This document shows, one piece after another, positions 35,784-44,149 of a DNA stretch of 64,000 nucleotides. The notes beneath the pieces were generated by a model. The model saw nothing but the letters and a program-made list of their open reading frames with translations. It ran no database searches and was not told where the DNA came from. This stretch comes from Tannerellaceae bacterium. GTDB taxonomy: Bacteria > Bacteroidota > Bacteroidia > Bacteroidales > Tannerellaceae. Where the stretch lies: the NCBI GenBank assembly GCA_031270665.1, contig JAISXD010000050.1:1-64000 (forward strand), given 5' to 3'. A program made the translations under genes and the position numbers. The number at the start of each line of letters is the position of its first letter. The stretch's first letter is position 1.

Positions 35784-36755
35784 ATGCAAGAAGTAATTAA
35801 ACCTATTAATCGCGCACTGCTTAAAGCAGAGTTAACCCCGGACAAACTTTTGCGAAGGACGAATAAATCCAATAACGAGATTTATATTACTACCGCACAT
35901 GATTCGCCTAATATAATGCAGGAAATCGGCCGTTTGCGCGAGTTGGCTTTCCGTCATTACGGCGGAGGAACGGGAAATTCTGTTGATATTGACGAGTTTG
36001 ATACCATGGAAGGCGCTTACCGCCAATTGATTGTTTGGAGCCCGGAAGAAGAAATCATATTAGGCGGATACCGTTTTTTGTGTGGGGCGGATGTAAAGTT
36101 CGACGCCGCCGGCAAGCCTGTTTTAGCTACGGCTCACCTCTTTCATTTTTCCGGAACATTTATAAAGGATTATCTTCCTTATACGGTGGAGCTGGGCCGT
36201 TCTTTCGTAACCCTCGAATTTCAGGCAACGCGCGAGAGTAACAGCAAAGGTATTTTTGTGCTTGATAATTTATGGGATGGATTGGGCGCTTTGTCTGTAT
36301 TAGAGCCTACGCTTCAATACTATTTTGGTAAAGTAACGATGTATAATACATACAACCCGCATGCCAGGGATATGATTTTGCATTTTCTTGCCGTTCATTT
36401 CCCCGACCCGGATAAGCTGATTACGCCTATTTGCCCGTTGGAAACACATCCGGACTTAAATCAGATGGATATTTTGTTTAGTTCCGATAATTATAAAGAG
36501 AATTATAAGGCATTGAATATGGAAGTGCGTAAACTGAAAATCAACGTTCCTCCTTTGGTAAGCGCCTATATGAGCCTTTCTCCTAAAATGCGGACTTTCG
36601 GAACAGCCGTCAATCACGAGTTCGGCGATGTGGAAGAAACAGGTATCTTGATTGCGATTGATGAAATCCTTGAAACCAAAAGAAAACGGCATATAGAAAC
36701 CTATTTCAGGGAAGAATATCCGTGCCAGCCCTTATTGAAAGGCTTAGGGAAATAA
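35784..36755 (+). CDS. glsB: GNAT-type N-acyltransferase (glycine lipid GlsB-like)
   Basis: A 323-residue protein of the OlsB-like acetyltransferase family. The track starts within the upstream gene; the ATG at 35784 (MQEVIKPINRALLKAELTPDKLL) 13 bp after it is the natural start. The core (about 40-215) has REIAFRHYGGG-like RELAFRHYGGGTGNSVDIDEFD and ELGRSFVTLEFQ, as in ornithine- and glycine-lipid N-acyltransferases that attach a 3-hydroxy fatty acid to the amino acid. The C-terminal third (about 220-323) is family specific. Together with glsA it predicts glycine/flavolipin-type lipids in the membrane. Confidence 0.78.
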   Translation: MQEVIKPINRALLKAELTPDKLLRRTNKSNNEIYITTAHDSPNIMQEIGRLRELAFRHYGGGTGNSVDIDEFDTMEGAYRQLIVWSPEEEIILGGYRFLCGADVKFDAAGKPVLATAHLFHFSGTFIKDYLPYTVELGRSFVTLEFQATRESNSKGIFVLDNLWDGLGALSVLEPTLQYYFGKVTMYNTYNPHARDMILHFLAVHFPDPDKLITPICPLETHPDLNQMDILFSSDNYKENYKALNMEVRKLKINVPPLVSAYMSLSPKMRTFGTAVNHEFGDVEETGILIAIDEILETKRKRHIETYFREEYPCQPLLKGLGK

Positions 36756-36759
36756 AAAA

Positions 36760-37410
36760 TCATAATGGTTTCCCGTAAGGTTTTATATTCCACGCCGTAC
36801 AGGCCCAGAAAGGTTCCTTATCTTCTTTCTCAAAAATACACAGGCTTCCGGTTGCTACTTTCAGGTCGTGTTCCTGCGAGAATTGTTCAAGGTTTCCGGT
36901 TAAGCAGGGAGCAAACCGTATGATGCCGTTTGAAGCAACTAATAAAGTCGTTTGGAGGAGGGGGACTTCTTTTTCGGCGAAATTCTCCCAGGTCTTAATG
37001 ATTTGCTGAGGGTTTGCTTTCCAGCCATCGGGAACTACGACCTTTTTATTCCACTCATTAATAATGATCCTTCCTTTTTCGATGTTGCCGTTTCCTAATC
37101 GAAGCATGACTTCTTCTTCGGTTTTATTCTCGTCTACGCCATAATCTATTTCCGTGAAATGAGTTAATATCGTAAGATCCCTCTTGATATTCATTGCTTT
37201 TATCGCTAATCCGGCTGTTTCGAGGCATCTCTTCAATGGGGATGAATATATTTTATGAGGGATTAATCCGTGCTCTTTTAAATAAAGCCCGATACGTTTT
37301 CCCTTTTCTGCTTCTACTAACGGCAGGTCTGTTCTGGCGCCTACCCTGGTAGGCGTTTCTCCCGGGCGGAAGGTGTTTCCGTGGCGGGCTATTATGATTT
37401 TAGTTCGCAT
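36760..37410 (-). CDS. Histidine phosphatase-like protein lacking the second catalytic His
   Basis: A 216-residue member of the phosphoglycerate mutase/acid phosphatase superfamily. The phospho-acceptor RHG is at 9-11 (IIIARHGNTF), IYSSPLKRCLETA supplies the phosphate-pocket Arg and FTEIDYGVDE the acid. The second catalytic His, normally in SHG, is Asn161 (LLVASNGIIR). Activity may therefore be altered. It lies 35 bp downstream of the KdsB-like gene and probably shares its transcript; the two may act in one sugar pathway (inference). Confidence 0.82.
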   Translation of the reverse strand: MRTKIIIARHGNTFRPGETPTRVGARTDLPLVEAEKGKRIGLYLKEHGLIPHKIYSSPLKRCLETAGLAIKAMNIKRDLTILTHFTEIDYGVDENKTEEEVMLRLGNGNIEKGRIIINEWNKKVVVPDGWKANPQQIIKTWENFAEKEVPLLQTTLLVASNGIIRFAPCLTGNLEQFSQEHDLKVATGSLCIFEKEDKEPFWACTAWNIKPYGKPL

Positions 37411-37445
37411 GATTTGTTGCTGCTTCTGTGATATTGCATTATTAA

Positions 37446-38273
37446 TCAGATTAATTCGCCATATTGATTGATGATGGCTTCTACCCTCTGTATATCTTCC
37501 GGCGAATCTACGCCGTTTGTTGTTTCCCGCCCGCGATAATCAACGTCTACCATTTTGATTTTAAATCCGTTGTACAGGAACCTCATTTGCTCTAACCCTT
37601 CTATATACCCTTTTTCGTAGATGGATTCTTCCGAGGTAAAATACTTTTCCAAAGCTTCACAGGTATAAGCATACAGCCCGATATGACGGCGCACCGGGCT
37701 CTTTCCCGGATGGGCTTTCCTGGCTTCTTCCGGCTTTCTTATGGCTGGAAGAATGCTTTTTGAAAAAGCGAGGGCGTAATTTTTATTGTCGGTCAATACG
37801 GTTGTTCCGGAATAAGGCGTAGCTTTTTTATCCTCCGCCATTTTTTCGTAAGCAGCCCAGTCTAACAAAACACAAGGCGTATAAACGGCGGCTGACTTAT
37901 CCCGCATCCATTCGTCAATGATATTTTGCAAAATCCAGGGAGGGCAAAGCGGGTTATCCCCTTGCAGGTTAATAATCAATTGTGGTTTGCCATCCCGTTT
38001 GTTTGCCGCTTCCCAACACCTTTCCGTACCATTCCGGCATGCTTCGGACGTCATTACCACCTTTATATGATGCCTCTCGCAGAAATCTTCAATAGCCGGA
38101 TGGTCTGTTGCTACCACATAGCTGCAGGCATCATTTTGTTTGCATACAAAGGCGGCTGTTTCAGCTACCCGTTGAATCATCGGTTTCCCCTTGATAAGTT
38201 GCAAAGGCTTTGCCGGAAGCCTTGTGCTGGCATATCTGGCCGGGATAACGATAAGTACTTTTGTCTCTTCCAT
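37446..38273 (-). CDS. KdsB-like CMP-sugar (cytidylyl) transferase
   Basis: A 275-residue nucleotidyltransferase closest in motifs to 3-deoxy-manno-octulosonate cytidylyltransferase, which makes CMP-Kdo for lipopolysaccharide. IPARYASTRLPAKPL is the nucleotide loop, Asp106 in INLQGDNP and the Asp of NGVDSPED are the metal ligands, HIGLYAYT is present. Differences from typical KdsB are QGDNP instead of QGDEP, YIEGLEQMR instead of the usual SLEQLR context and about 25 extra residues. It may be a KdsB paralogue for another sugar. It has a TATATTTG promoter box. Confidence 0.75.
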   Translation of the reverse strand: MEETKVLIVIPARYASTRLPAKPLQLIKGKPMIQRVAETAAFVCKQNDACSYVVATDHPAIEDFCERHHIKVVMTSEACRNGTERCWEAANKRDGKPQLIINLQGDNPLCPPWILQNIIDEWMRDKSAAVYTPCVLLDWAAYEKMAEDKKATPYSGTTVLTDNKNYALAFSKSILPAIRKPEEARKAHPGKSPVRRHIGLYAYTCEALEKYFTSEESIYEKGYIEGLEQMRFLYNGFKIKMVDVDYRGRETTNGVDSPEDIQRVEAIINQYGELI

Positions 38274-38317
38274 TGCTTTTTATATCGCCTGATTAGGCTC
38301 CCCCTGCGGAAGCCTTG

Positions 38318-38325
38318 CAAATATA
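38318..38325 (-). promoter_or_regulatory. -7 box of the KdsB-like/phosphatase unit
   Basis: TATATTTG on the minus strand fits TAnnTTTG, 45 bp before the KdsB-like start. Confidence 0.5.
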
Positions 38326-38493
38326 CGGTGATTTTTTTTATGTGCGTCTTTTTTTTAGATGACTATGGATGTGTCTTTAAAAAAACGGATGTAACGGATG
38401 CTGTTTTTTCCGTGATTTTTTTCATTTCGCCTGTAAAAATCTTCATTTCATCACATCTGTGTTTGTTTTCATTTATTATTAAACTTTTTTCTG

Positions 38494-38501
38494 TACGTTT
38501 G
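38494..38501 (+). promoter_or_regulatory. -7 box of the DUF6057-TolB-like unit
   Basis: TACGTTTG fits TAnnTTTG, 22 bp before the start at 38523. Confidence 0.5.
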
Positions 38502-38522
38502 TTCTACAATTTAGTTGGATAG

Positions 38523-40280
38523 ATGGTTGCTGATATCATGAAATACAGGATGGCTCTTTGGGGGGGGCTTTTGTTTCTTGCGCTGGCTTTGTTTTTACAA
38601 GGGACGAATGCGTATCATTTTCTTTTTATTGAGCAAAATCAGTTATTCTTGTTTTCCGGTTCCTATATGGGGGAGAGGGTTATGGTTCCGGGCGGGATGG
38701 CTTTGCTCGTGGGGGAATTTTTAGTGCAGTTTTTTATCGTACCTTATGCAGGCGCCGTTATAACGGCCTTGTTGCTTACCGGTGTGGGGGTACTGACGAC
38801 TCTTGTTTGTAAACGGATTGCGCCGGCTTTTTCTTTGTGTCTGTTTTACTTCTTACCGGTTCTGTCTCTGTTGTTTATGCACTTTAATTTTAATTACCGG
38901 ATACAGGGTACGGTGGCGTTTGTTTTTTTGCTTTTCTTTATTTATCTCTATCTTTCTGTTGCCGTTTTCAGGTATCGGTTGTTGATGGCGGTTGTTGTTG
39001 TACCGCTCCTTTTTTGGTGGGGAGGGCCTGTTGCATGCCTTTATGCTTTTTGCGTCTTTTTATGGGAGGTGTTGAACCGTGTCCGTGGCTGGTATTGGAT
39101 GTTGCCGGTGGTATTGGAGGCCGTACTTATTGCCTGTGCCAATGTGCACGCTGCGATTGTGAGTGAATATAAATTTGCATTTCTCCCGGACATTTATTTT
39201 CATACAAGGTTAGCGGCTCCCTTCTGTATTTATTTTTCATGGATTTCGTTGCCCGTTATCTTGGCGGGCGTTTCTTTACTCCGGGGCAGGGGGCCGGAGA
39301 AAAAGAAAACGCAGATGATGGTGGATGCGATGCAAGTATTGTTGATCATTGGCTTATCATGGCTTAGTATACCTGTCTATAATAATACGAAATCGGTCAA
39401 ACTTAAGCAATTGGATTATTATACCCGGACGCGGCAATGGGACAAAGTGATTGAAAATTGCGAAGGCCGCCTGAATAATTATCTTTACCTCTGTTACCTG
39501 AATATGGCTTTAGCCGAAAAAGGAATGTTGGCCGACAAAGCTTTTACTTTCGATCAACGAGACGTACAGGGATTGTTTATTCCCTGGAATAAGACGGCTT
39601 CGGCATCCACCTTATTGAGCGATGTGCATTTCACGGCAGGTACGGTTGCCATAGCACAGGAGAAAGCCTTTGAAAGTTATGTCAGTTCATTAGGATATGG
39701 AAATCCGCGCATGTTACAACGTTTGGTACAAACGAATTTGATTTATGGCGAATATCCCGTTGCAGAGAAGTACCTGGATATATTGGATAAGACGTTCTTT
39801 TATTCGGATTGGGCGAAGGAGCATCGAAAATTCCTTTATAATGATGCGGAGGTAGAGAAAGATGCCGTGCTGGGGGAGAAACGCAAAGGATTACCGGAAG
39901 CAAATTATCTGTCGAACCCGGATCTGATAGAAAAAGATTTGCTGTCGGTAGCCGAACAATATCCGGCGAACCGTAATGCGATTGAATATGTTGGAGTGGG
40001 TTATTTGTTGATGAAGAATTTAAGCGCATTTGAAAACCTGATGAACAACTATTATCATACGGATGTATTACCTTCTTTGCCTGTCTCTTTCCAGGAAGCT
40101 GTTATTATACTTTACGAAGCGAATCCTGCAATTTGGGCTCATTACAATGTTTCCGAATCGATTATCCGGCGATTTGCCGACTTTAAGGGGCTGATAAAAA
40201 CAAACCGCGAAAATCCGCCTGTAGCCGAAGCGATCCGTCTGTTTGGAGATACCTATTGGTGTTATTTCATGTTTAAATAA
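38523..40280 (+). CDS. DUF6057-type polytopic membrane protein
   Basis: A 585-residue protein whose N-terminal half (about 1-285) holds eight to ten membrane helices. The C-terminal half (about 290-585) is soluble and helical with TPR-like character (KQLDYYTRTRQWDKVIENCEG, MLQRLVQTNLIYGEYPVAEKYLDIL). This matches the DUF6057 proteins of Bacteroidales, whose function is unknown. It leads a two-gene unit with the CXXCH lipoprotein 6 bp downstream. The start could also be the ATG at 38538. Confidence 0.7.
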   Translation: MVADIMKYRMALWGGLLFLALALFLQGTNAYHFLFIEQNQLFLFSGSYMGERVMVPGGMALLVGEFLVQFFIVPYAGAVITALLLTGVGVLTTLVCKRIAPAFSLCLFYFLPVLSLLFMHFNFNYRIQGTVAFVFLLFFIYLYLSVAVFRYRLLMAVVVVPLLFWWGGPVACLYAFCVFLWEVLNRVRGWYWMLPVVLEAVLIACANVHAAIVSEYKFAFLPDIYFHTRLAAPFCIYFSWISLPVILAGVSLLRGRGPEKKKTQMMVDAMQVLLIIGLSWLSIPVYNNTKSVKLKQLDYYTRTRQWDKVIENCEGRLNNYLYLCYLNMALAEKGMLADKAFTFDQRDVQGLFIPWNKTASASTLLSDVHFTAGTVAIAQEKAFESYVSSLGYGNPRMLQRLVQTNLIYGEYPVAEKYLDILDKTFFYSDWAKEHRKFLYNDAEVEKDAVLGEKRKGLPEANYLSNPDLIEKDLLSVAEQYPANRNAIEYVGVGYLLMKNLSAFENLMNNYYHTDVLPSLPVSFQEAVIILYEANPAIWAHYNVSESIIRRFADFKGLIKTNRENPPVAEAIRLFGDTYWCYFMFK

Positions 40281-40286
40281 AAGTGT

Positions 40287-41756
40287 ATGCGTAATCAACT
40301 ACTCTGCCTGCTTGTCTTGTTCTTATCGGGAGCCTGTTCTCATTCTCCGGTTAAGGTGGATGAAGAACTCAATCAATTGCCGGAGCTGTTTCCCGATTAT
40401 ACCGGTTGTACCATTCCGCCTAATATCGCCCCATTGAATTTTACACTGGCAACAGCATACGACGAGGCGTATGCCGTTTTTTCCTGTGCCGGTAAAGAAT
40501 GGGAAGTGAAAGCAGGCAGGGAACAATTTACATTTCCGGTTTCGAAATGGAGAAAATTCCTGCAGCAGTCAAAAGGTGCCGCTATCCATGTAAAGATTAC
40601 AGTTAAGAAAGATGGGAAATGGATAGGATATCGTCCTTTCCGGTTACCCGTAGCGCTGGAACCGGTAGACGCTTATATTGCTTACCGGCTGATAGAGCCG
40701 GGCTATGAGTTATGGAATCAGATGGGTATCTATCAACGGAATCTTGAAAACTACACCCAAAGCCCGATTATCGAAAATAAGATGACAAACAATGGCTGCA
40801 TGAACTGCCATTCGTTTTGTATGCAGAATCCTGCGAAAATGCTGTTTCATCTCCGGGGCTCGTTAGGATGTACCATTTTGCTGGACGGGGATAAGATAGA
40901 GCGGTTAAATACAAAAACAGGCCAAACCATGTCTGCCTTAGTCTATCCCTCTTGGCATCCCGGCGGGCGGTATATCGCTTTTTCGGTAAACGACACGAAA
41001 CAGGCTTTTCATATGCATAGCCGGAACCGTGTGGAAGTATACGATTATAAATCGGATGTAGTAGTATACGATATAGAGAAACATGAAATCATCACAACAC
41101 CTTCACTGTTTTCCGAAAGCCGGATGGAAACATTCCCTGCCTTTTCGCCCGATGGCAAAACGCTTTATTTCTGTACTGCCGATACATGCGCCATGCCCGA
41201 TAAATTTACAAAAGTGAAATACAGCCTTTGTTCGGTTGCTTTCGACCCGGAAATCCGCCGGTTCGGTACGGTTGCAGATACGTTATTTCATGCAGGGGAA
41301 AGTGAGATGAGCGTTTCATTCCCCCGTGTTTCGCCCGACGGCAACTATCTTATGTACACAAAAGCCGCTTATGGAAACTTCTCTATTTGGCATAAAGACG
41401 CAGATTTGTGGCTGATAGCGCTTGCTTCGCGAAAACATTTTCCATTGGAAACAGCCAATAGTCAGGATGTGGAAAGCTATCATTCATGGAGTAGTAACAG
41501 CCGCTGGGTTGTATTCGGCAGCCGTCGCCTGGACGGTTTGTATACCCGCCTCTATATTGTTTATATAGATGCCGGCGGGCAGGCAGGAAAACCTTTCCTT
41601 GTTCCACAGAAAAAGGTGAGCTTCTATCATGATTTCATGAAATCGTATAATATACCGGAATTTATAACCGGGAAAGTGAGAGAACAAGGATACCGGATCG
41701 GGCAAACAGTCAAAAAAGAAAAGGGGACAGATGTTTCATTTGCTGAAATGGAATAA
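40287..41756 (+). CDS. TolB-like (PD40) lipoprotein with one CXXCH haem-type motif
   Basis: A 489-residue lipoprotein (lipobox LSGAC, about residue 17). A beta-sandwich-like N-terminal region is followed by a CMNCH motif (Cys171, Cys174, His175; NGCMNCHSFCMQ) and then WD40/TolB-like PD40 repeats (about 225-460; YPSWHPGGRYIAFS, FPAFSPDGKTLYF, FPRVSPDGNYLMY). CXXCH is the c-type haem attachment motif, but a single site without recognisable cytochrome fold could also bind another metal. It follows the DUF6057 gene by 6 bp. Function unknown. Confidence 0.75.
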   Translation: MRNQLLCLLVLFLSGACSHSPVKVDEELNQLPELFPDYTGCTIPPNIAPLNFTLATAYDEAYAVFSCAGKEWEVKAGREQFTFPVSKWRKFLQQSKGAAIHVKITVKKDGKWIGYRPFRLPVALEPVDAYIAYRLIEPGYELWNQMGIYQRNLENYTQSPIIENKMTNNGCMNCHSFCMQNPAKMLFHLRGSLGCTILLDGDKIERLNTKTGQTMSALVYPSWHPGGRYIAFSVNDTKQAFHMHSRNRVEVYDYKSDVVVYDIEKHEIITTPSLFSESRMETFPAFSPDGKTLYFCTADTCAMPDKFTKVKYSLCSVAFDPEIRRFGTVADTLFHAGESEMSVSFPRVSPDGNYLMYTKAAYGNFSIWHKDADLWLIALASRKHFPLETANSQDVESYHSWSSNSRWVVFGSRRLDGLYTRLYIVYIDAGGQAGKPFLVPQKKVSFYHDFMKSYNIPEFITGKVREQGYRIGQTVKKEKGTDVSFAEME

Positions 41757-41850
41757 AAAGACACCATACTGAAAAAAAAATTTGTTACGTAGAAACAGTG
41801 CGCAGCACCGCCTGATCTTTGTAATGTTAAACAATTTAAAGAGTGTCGTT

Positions 41851-43362
41851 ATGAAATTTAATGTTACAAACAAAGGAATGGACAAGGTGCTAAACCACGA
41901 AGGCGCCCCTGCTTATCGCTTATCGGCAGAATTGAGTTTGTATTCAGCCGTTGTTACCTCTTTGCAGAGTGATTTTTTTTATGAAAAGGCTGAACGCCGG
42001 CGGATATGCGAATTAATTGCGCAGAGCGAGCCCTTGTTCGTTGCACAGTTGGCCGTGTATGCACGTACGAAGATGAATCTGCGCTCCGTGCCGTTGGTTC
42101 TGGCTGTTGAATTGGCCAAAGTACATAAAGGCGACGACTTGTTATGCCGGATGGTGTCCCGGATTGTACAACGCGCCGATGAAATCACCAAATTATTAGC
42201 GTATTATCAAGTAGCTAACAATAGAGGTGGTTTTAAAAAGCTGAATCGTTTGTCAAAGCAATTACAAGCCGGCTTACAGGAAGCGTTTAACCGCTTCGAT
42301 GAATATCAGTTTGCCAAATACAACCGTGATACGGCCGTAGGCCTGCGCGACGCCTTATTCCTGGTTCACCCGAAAGCAAAAAATGAAGAACAGCAGATGT
42401 TGTTCAACAAAATAGTGAAGGATATGCTTGAAACCCCTTATACATGGGAAACGGAATTATCGGCAGTAGGCCAGGTGAAGTATGCCGACGACGCTAAAAG
42501 AGCGCTTGCTTTCCGCGCCAAATGGGAAGAACTGATTGACAGCCGTAAAATGGGTTACATGGCATTGATGAGAAATTTGCAGAATATCATGGAAGCAAAC
42601 GTTTCTTCCGAACATATGACAAAGGTTTGCGTTTCCTTGTCTTCGGCAGAGGCGGTAAGGAGATCCAGACAATTACCGTTCCGTTTCTTGTCGGCTTATC
42701 GTGAAGTTTCCCGCGTGCCTTCCCTTTATGCCGGCCGTATCATGGATGCTTTGGAAGAAGCGGTTTGGGTGTCGACTGAAAACATAGCCGGTTTCAATGA
42801 AAACACAAATGTTCTGCTGGCTTGCGACGTGTCCGCTTCCATGCAAAAGCCGGTGTCGCCCAAAAGCAAGGTGCAACTGTATGATATTGGTTTAATGCTG
42901 GCCATGTTGCTTAAGTCACACTGCAAAAATGTGATATCGGGTATGTTTGGCAGTTCATGGAAAGTAATGAATATGCCCTCCAAAAGTATATTAAGTAATG
43001 TAGACGCCTTTTACCGCCGTGAAGGGGAAGTAGGTTATGCAACAAACGGCTACCTGGTTGTTGAATATCTTCTGGAAAAGAATATCCGGATGGATAAAGT
43101 GATGATATTCACAGATATACAATTATGGAACAGCGTTGGTGATACACTAATATGGCCTCTTTGGCGAAGGTATAAGAACAGGTATCCAAGTAGCCGGCTG
43201 TACCTTTTCGACTTAGCCGGATATGGCACTACTCCCTTGAATGTAGCGGAAGTCGAAGGCGTTTACCTGATAGCCGGCTGGTCTGATAAAATATTTAATG
43301 TTTTATCCGCTTTGGAAAATAACGAGAGCACGTTATCGGAAATCCGGGGAATGACCGTTTAA
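41851..43362 (+). CDS. TROVE domain (Ro60/Rsr-like) RNA-binding protein
   Basis: A 503-residue ring-type RNA-binding protein, orthologue-like of eukaryotic Ro60 and bacterial Rsr. The start at 41851 (MKFNVTNKGMDKVLNHEGAPAYRLSAEL) is preferred over the track start 69 bp upstream. The TROVE HEAT-like region spans about 10-310 and the C-terminal von Willebrand A domain about 318-500, with the MIDAS motif DVSAS at Asp326. Such proteins bind Y RNAs and act with exonucleases in RNA quality control. No Y RNA, RtcB or PNPase gene is recognisable beside it. A GATCTTTG box near 41814 may be its promoter. Confidence 0.88.
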   Translation: MKFNVTNKGMDKVLNHEGAPAYRLSAELSLYSAVVTSLQSDFFYEKAERRRICELIAQSEPLFVAQLAVYARTKMNLRSVPLVLAVELAKVHKGDDLLCRMVSRIVQRADEITKLLAYYQVANNRGGFKKLNRLSKQLQAGLQEAFNRFDEYQFAKYNRDTAVGLRDALFLVHPKAKNEEQQMLFNKIVKDMLETPYTWETELSAVGQVKYADDAKRALAFRAKWEELIDSRKMGYMALMRNLQNIMEANVSSEHMTKVCVSLSSAEAVRRSRQLPFRFLSAYREVSRVPSLYAGRIMDALEEAVWVSTENIAGFNENTNVLLACDVSASMQKPVSPKSKVQLYDIGLMLAMLLKSHCKNVISGMFGSSWKVMNMPSKSILSNVDAFYRREGEVGYATNGYLVVEYLLEKNIRMDKVMIFTDIQLWNSVGDTLIWPLWRRYKNRYPSSRLYLFDLAGYGTTPLNVAEVEGVYLIAGWSDKIFNVLSALENNESTLSEIRGMTV

Positions 43363-43367
43363 CTTGT

Positions 43368-43398
43368 AAAAAAAGGTGGCCCGCAAGCCACCTTTCCC
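43368..43398 (-). terminator. Bidirectional terminator between the TROVE gene and rprY
   Basis: Perfect 9-bp stem AAAGGTGGC/GCCACCTTT with a 6-nt loop. On the minus strand it is followed by T7, ideal for rprXY; on the plus strand it is followed by CCCTTTATATT, a weaker signal. Confidence 0.8.
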
Positions 43399-43412
43399 TT
43401 TATATTATAATA

Positions 43413-44147
43413 TTATAATATCTGCATTCCTTCTTCTTTGGCCGACTGGTCTTCCCCGGAAGGAGTAATGAGTTTATAACCCTTCCCGTGAATGTTGATA
43501 ATTTCAATGGAGGGGTCGTCTTTCAGTAATTTACGCAGTTTGGTTATGTACACGTCCATGCTGCGGGCATTGAAGTAATTATCATCTACCCAGATTGTTT
43601 TAAGCGCGTAATTACGTTCCAGTATTTCGTTGGCATGCGCACAAAGAAGGCTCAGTAATTCACATTCTTTTGTAGTCAATTTGGTCGCTTTTTCACCGAT
43701 GGAAAGCGTTTGTTTTTGGGTATCGAACAGGAAGTTCCCTAGTTTATAAAATGGGATATCTTTCAGCTTCTTCCCTTTTACACGGCGAAGGATTGCTTCG
43801 ATGCGGAGCAATAGTTCTTCCATGCTGAACGGTTTCGTCAGGTAATCGTCAGCGCCAATCTTGAATCCTTCCAATATATCTTCTTTCATTGTTTTTGCCG
43901 TAAGGAAAATAATAGGTATTTCGGGATTGATGGAGCGAATTTCCTGTGCCAACGTGAATCCGTCTTTTTTAGGCATCATAACATCAAGTACGCAGAGGTC
44001 GTATTTACTTTTTGTAAATCCTTTGTAACCGGCTTCTCCATCGGAGAACAGATCGGTGATATAACCTTTCGCTTGCAGGTATTCTCTTAATAACATGCCA
44101 AGGTTCTCATCGTCTTCGCAAAATAAAATTCTCAGTTTTTCTTCCAT
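43413..44147 (-). CDS. rprY: OmpR-family response regulator (RprY-like)
   Basis: A 244-residue response regulator: receiver domain (about 6-120, phospho-acceptor Asp in CVLDVMMPKKDGF, Lys in YLTKPFS) and winged-helix DNA-binding domain (about 140-232; MDVYITKLRKLLKDDPSIEIINIHGKGYKL). It pairs with the kinase gene 2 bp upstream. Length, pairing and motifs match RprY of Bacteroides and Porphyromonas, linked there to envelope/oxidative stress and sodium-pump genes. Confidence 0.88.
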   Translation of the reverse strand: MEEKLRILFCEDDENLGMLLREYLQAKGYITDLFSDGEAGYKGFTKSKYDLCVLDVMMPKKDGFTLAQEIRSINPEIPIIFLTAKTMKEDILEGFKIGADDYLTKPFSMEELLLRIEAILRRVKGKKLKDIPFYKLGNFLFDTQKQTLSIGEKATKLTTKECELLSLLCAHANEILERNYALKTIWVDDNYFNARSMDVYITKLRKLLKDDPSIEIINIHGKGYKLITPSGEDQSAKEEGMQIL

Positions 44148-44149
44148 AA

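Noticed and set aside
41757-41850. Y RNA gene upstream of the TROVE gene
   Set aside because: The 94-bp gap holds only a tiny GTGC-GCA-GCAC hairpin and an A-run; no Y-RNA-like long stem or tRNA-like module is visible.
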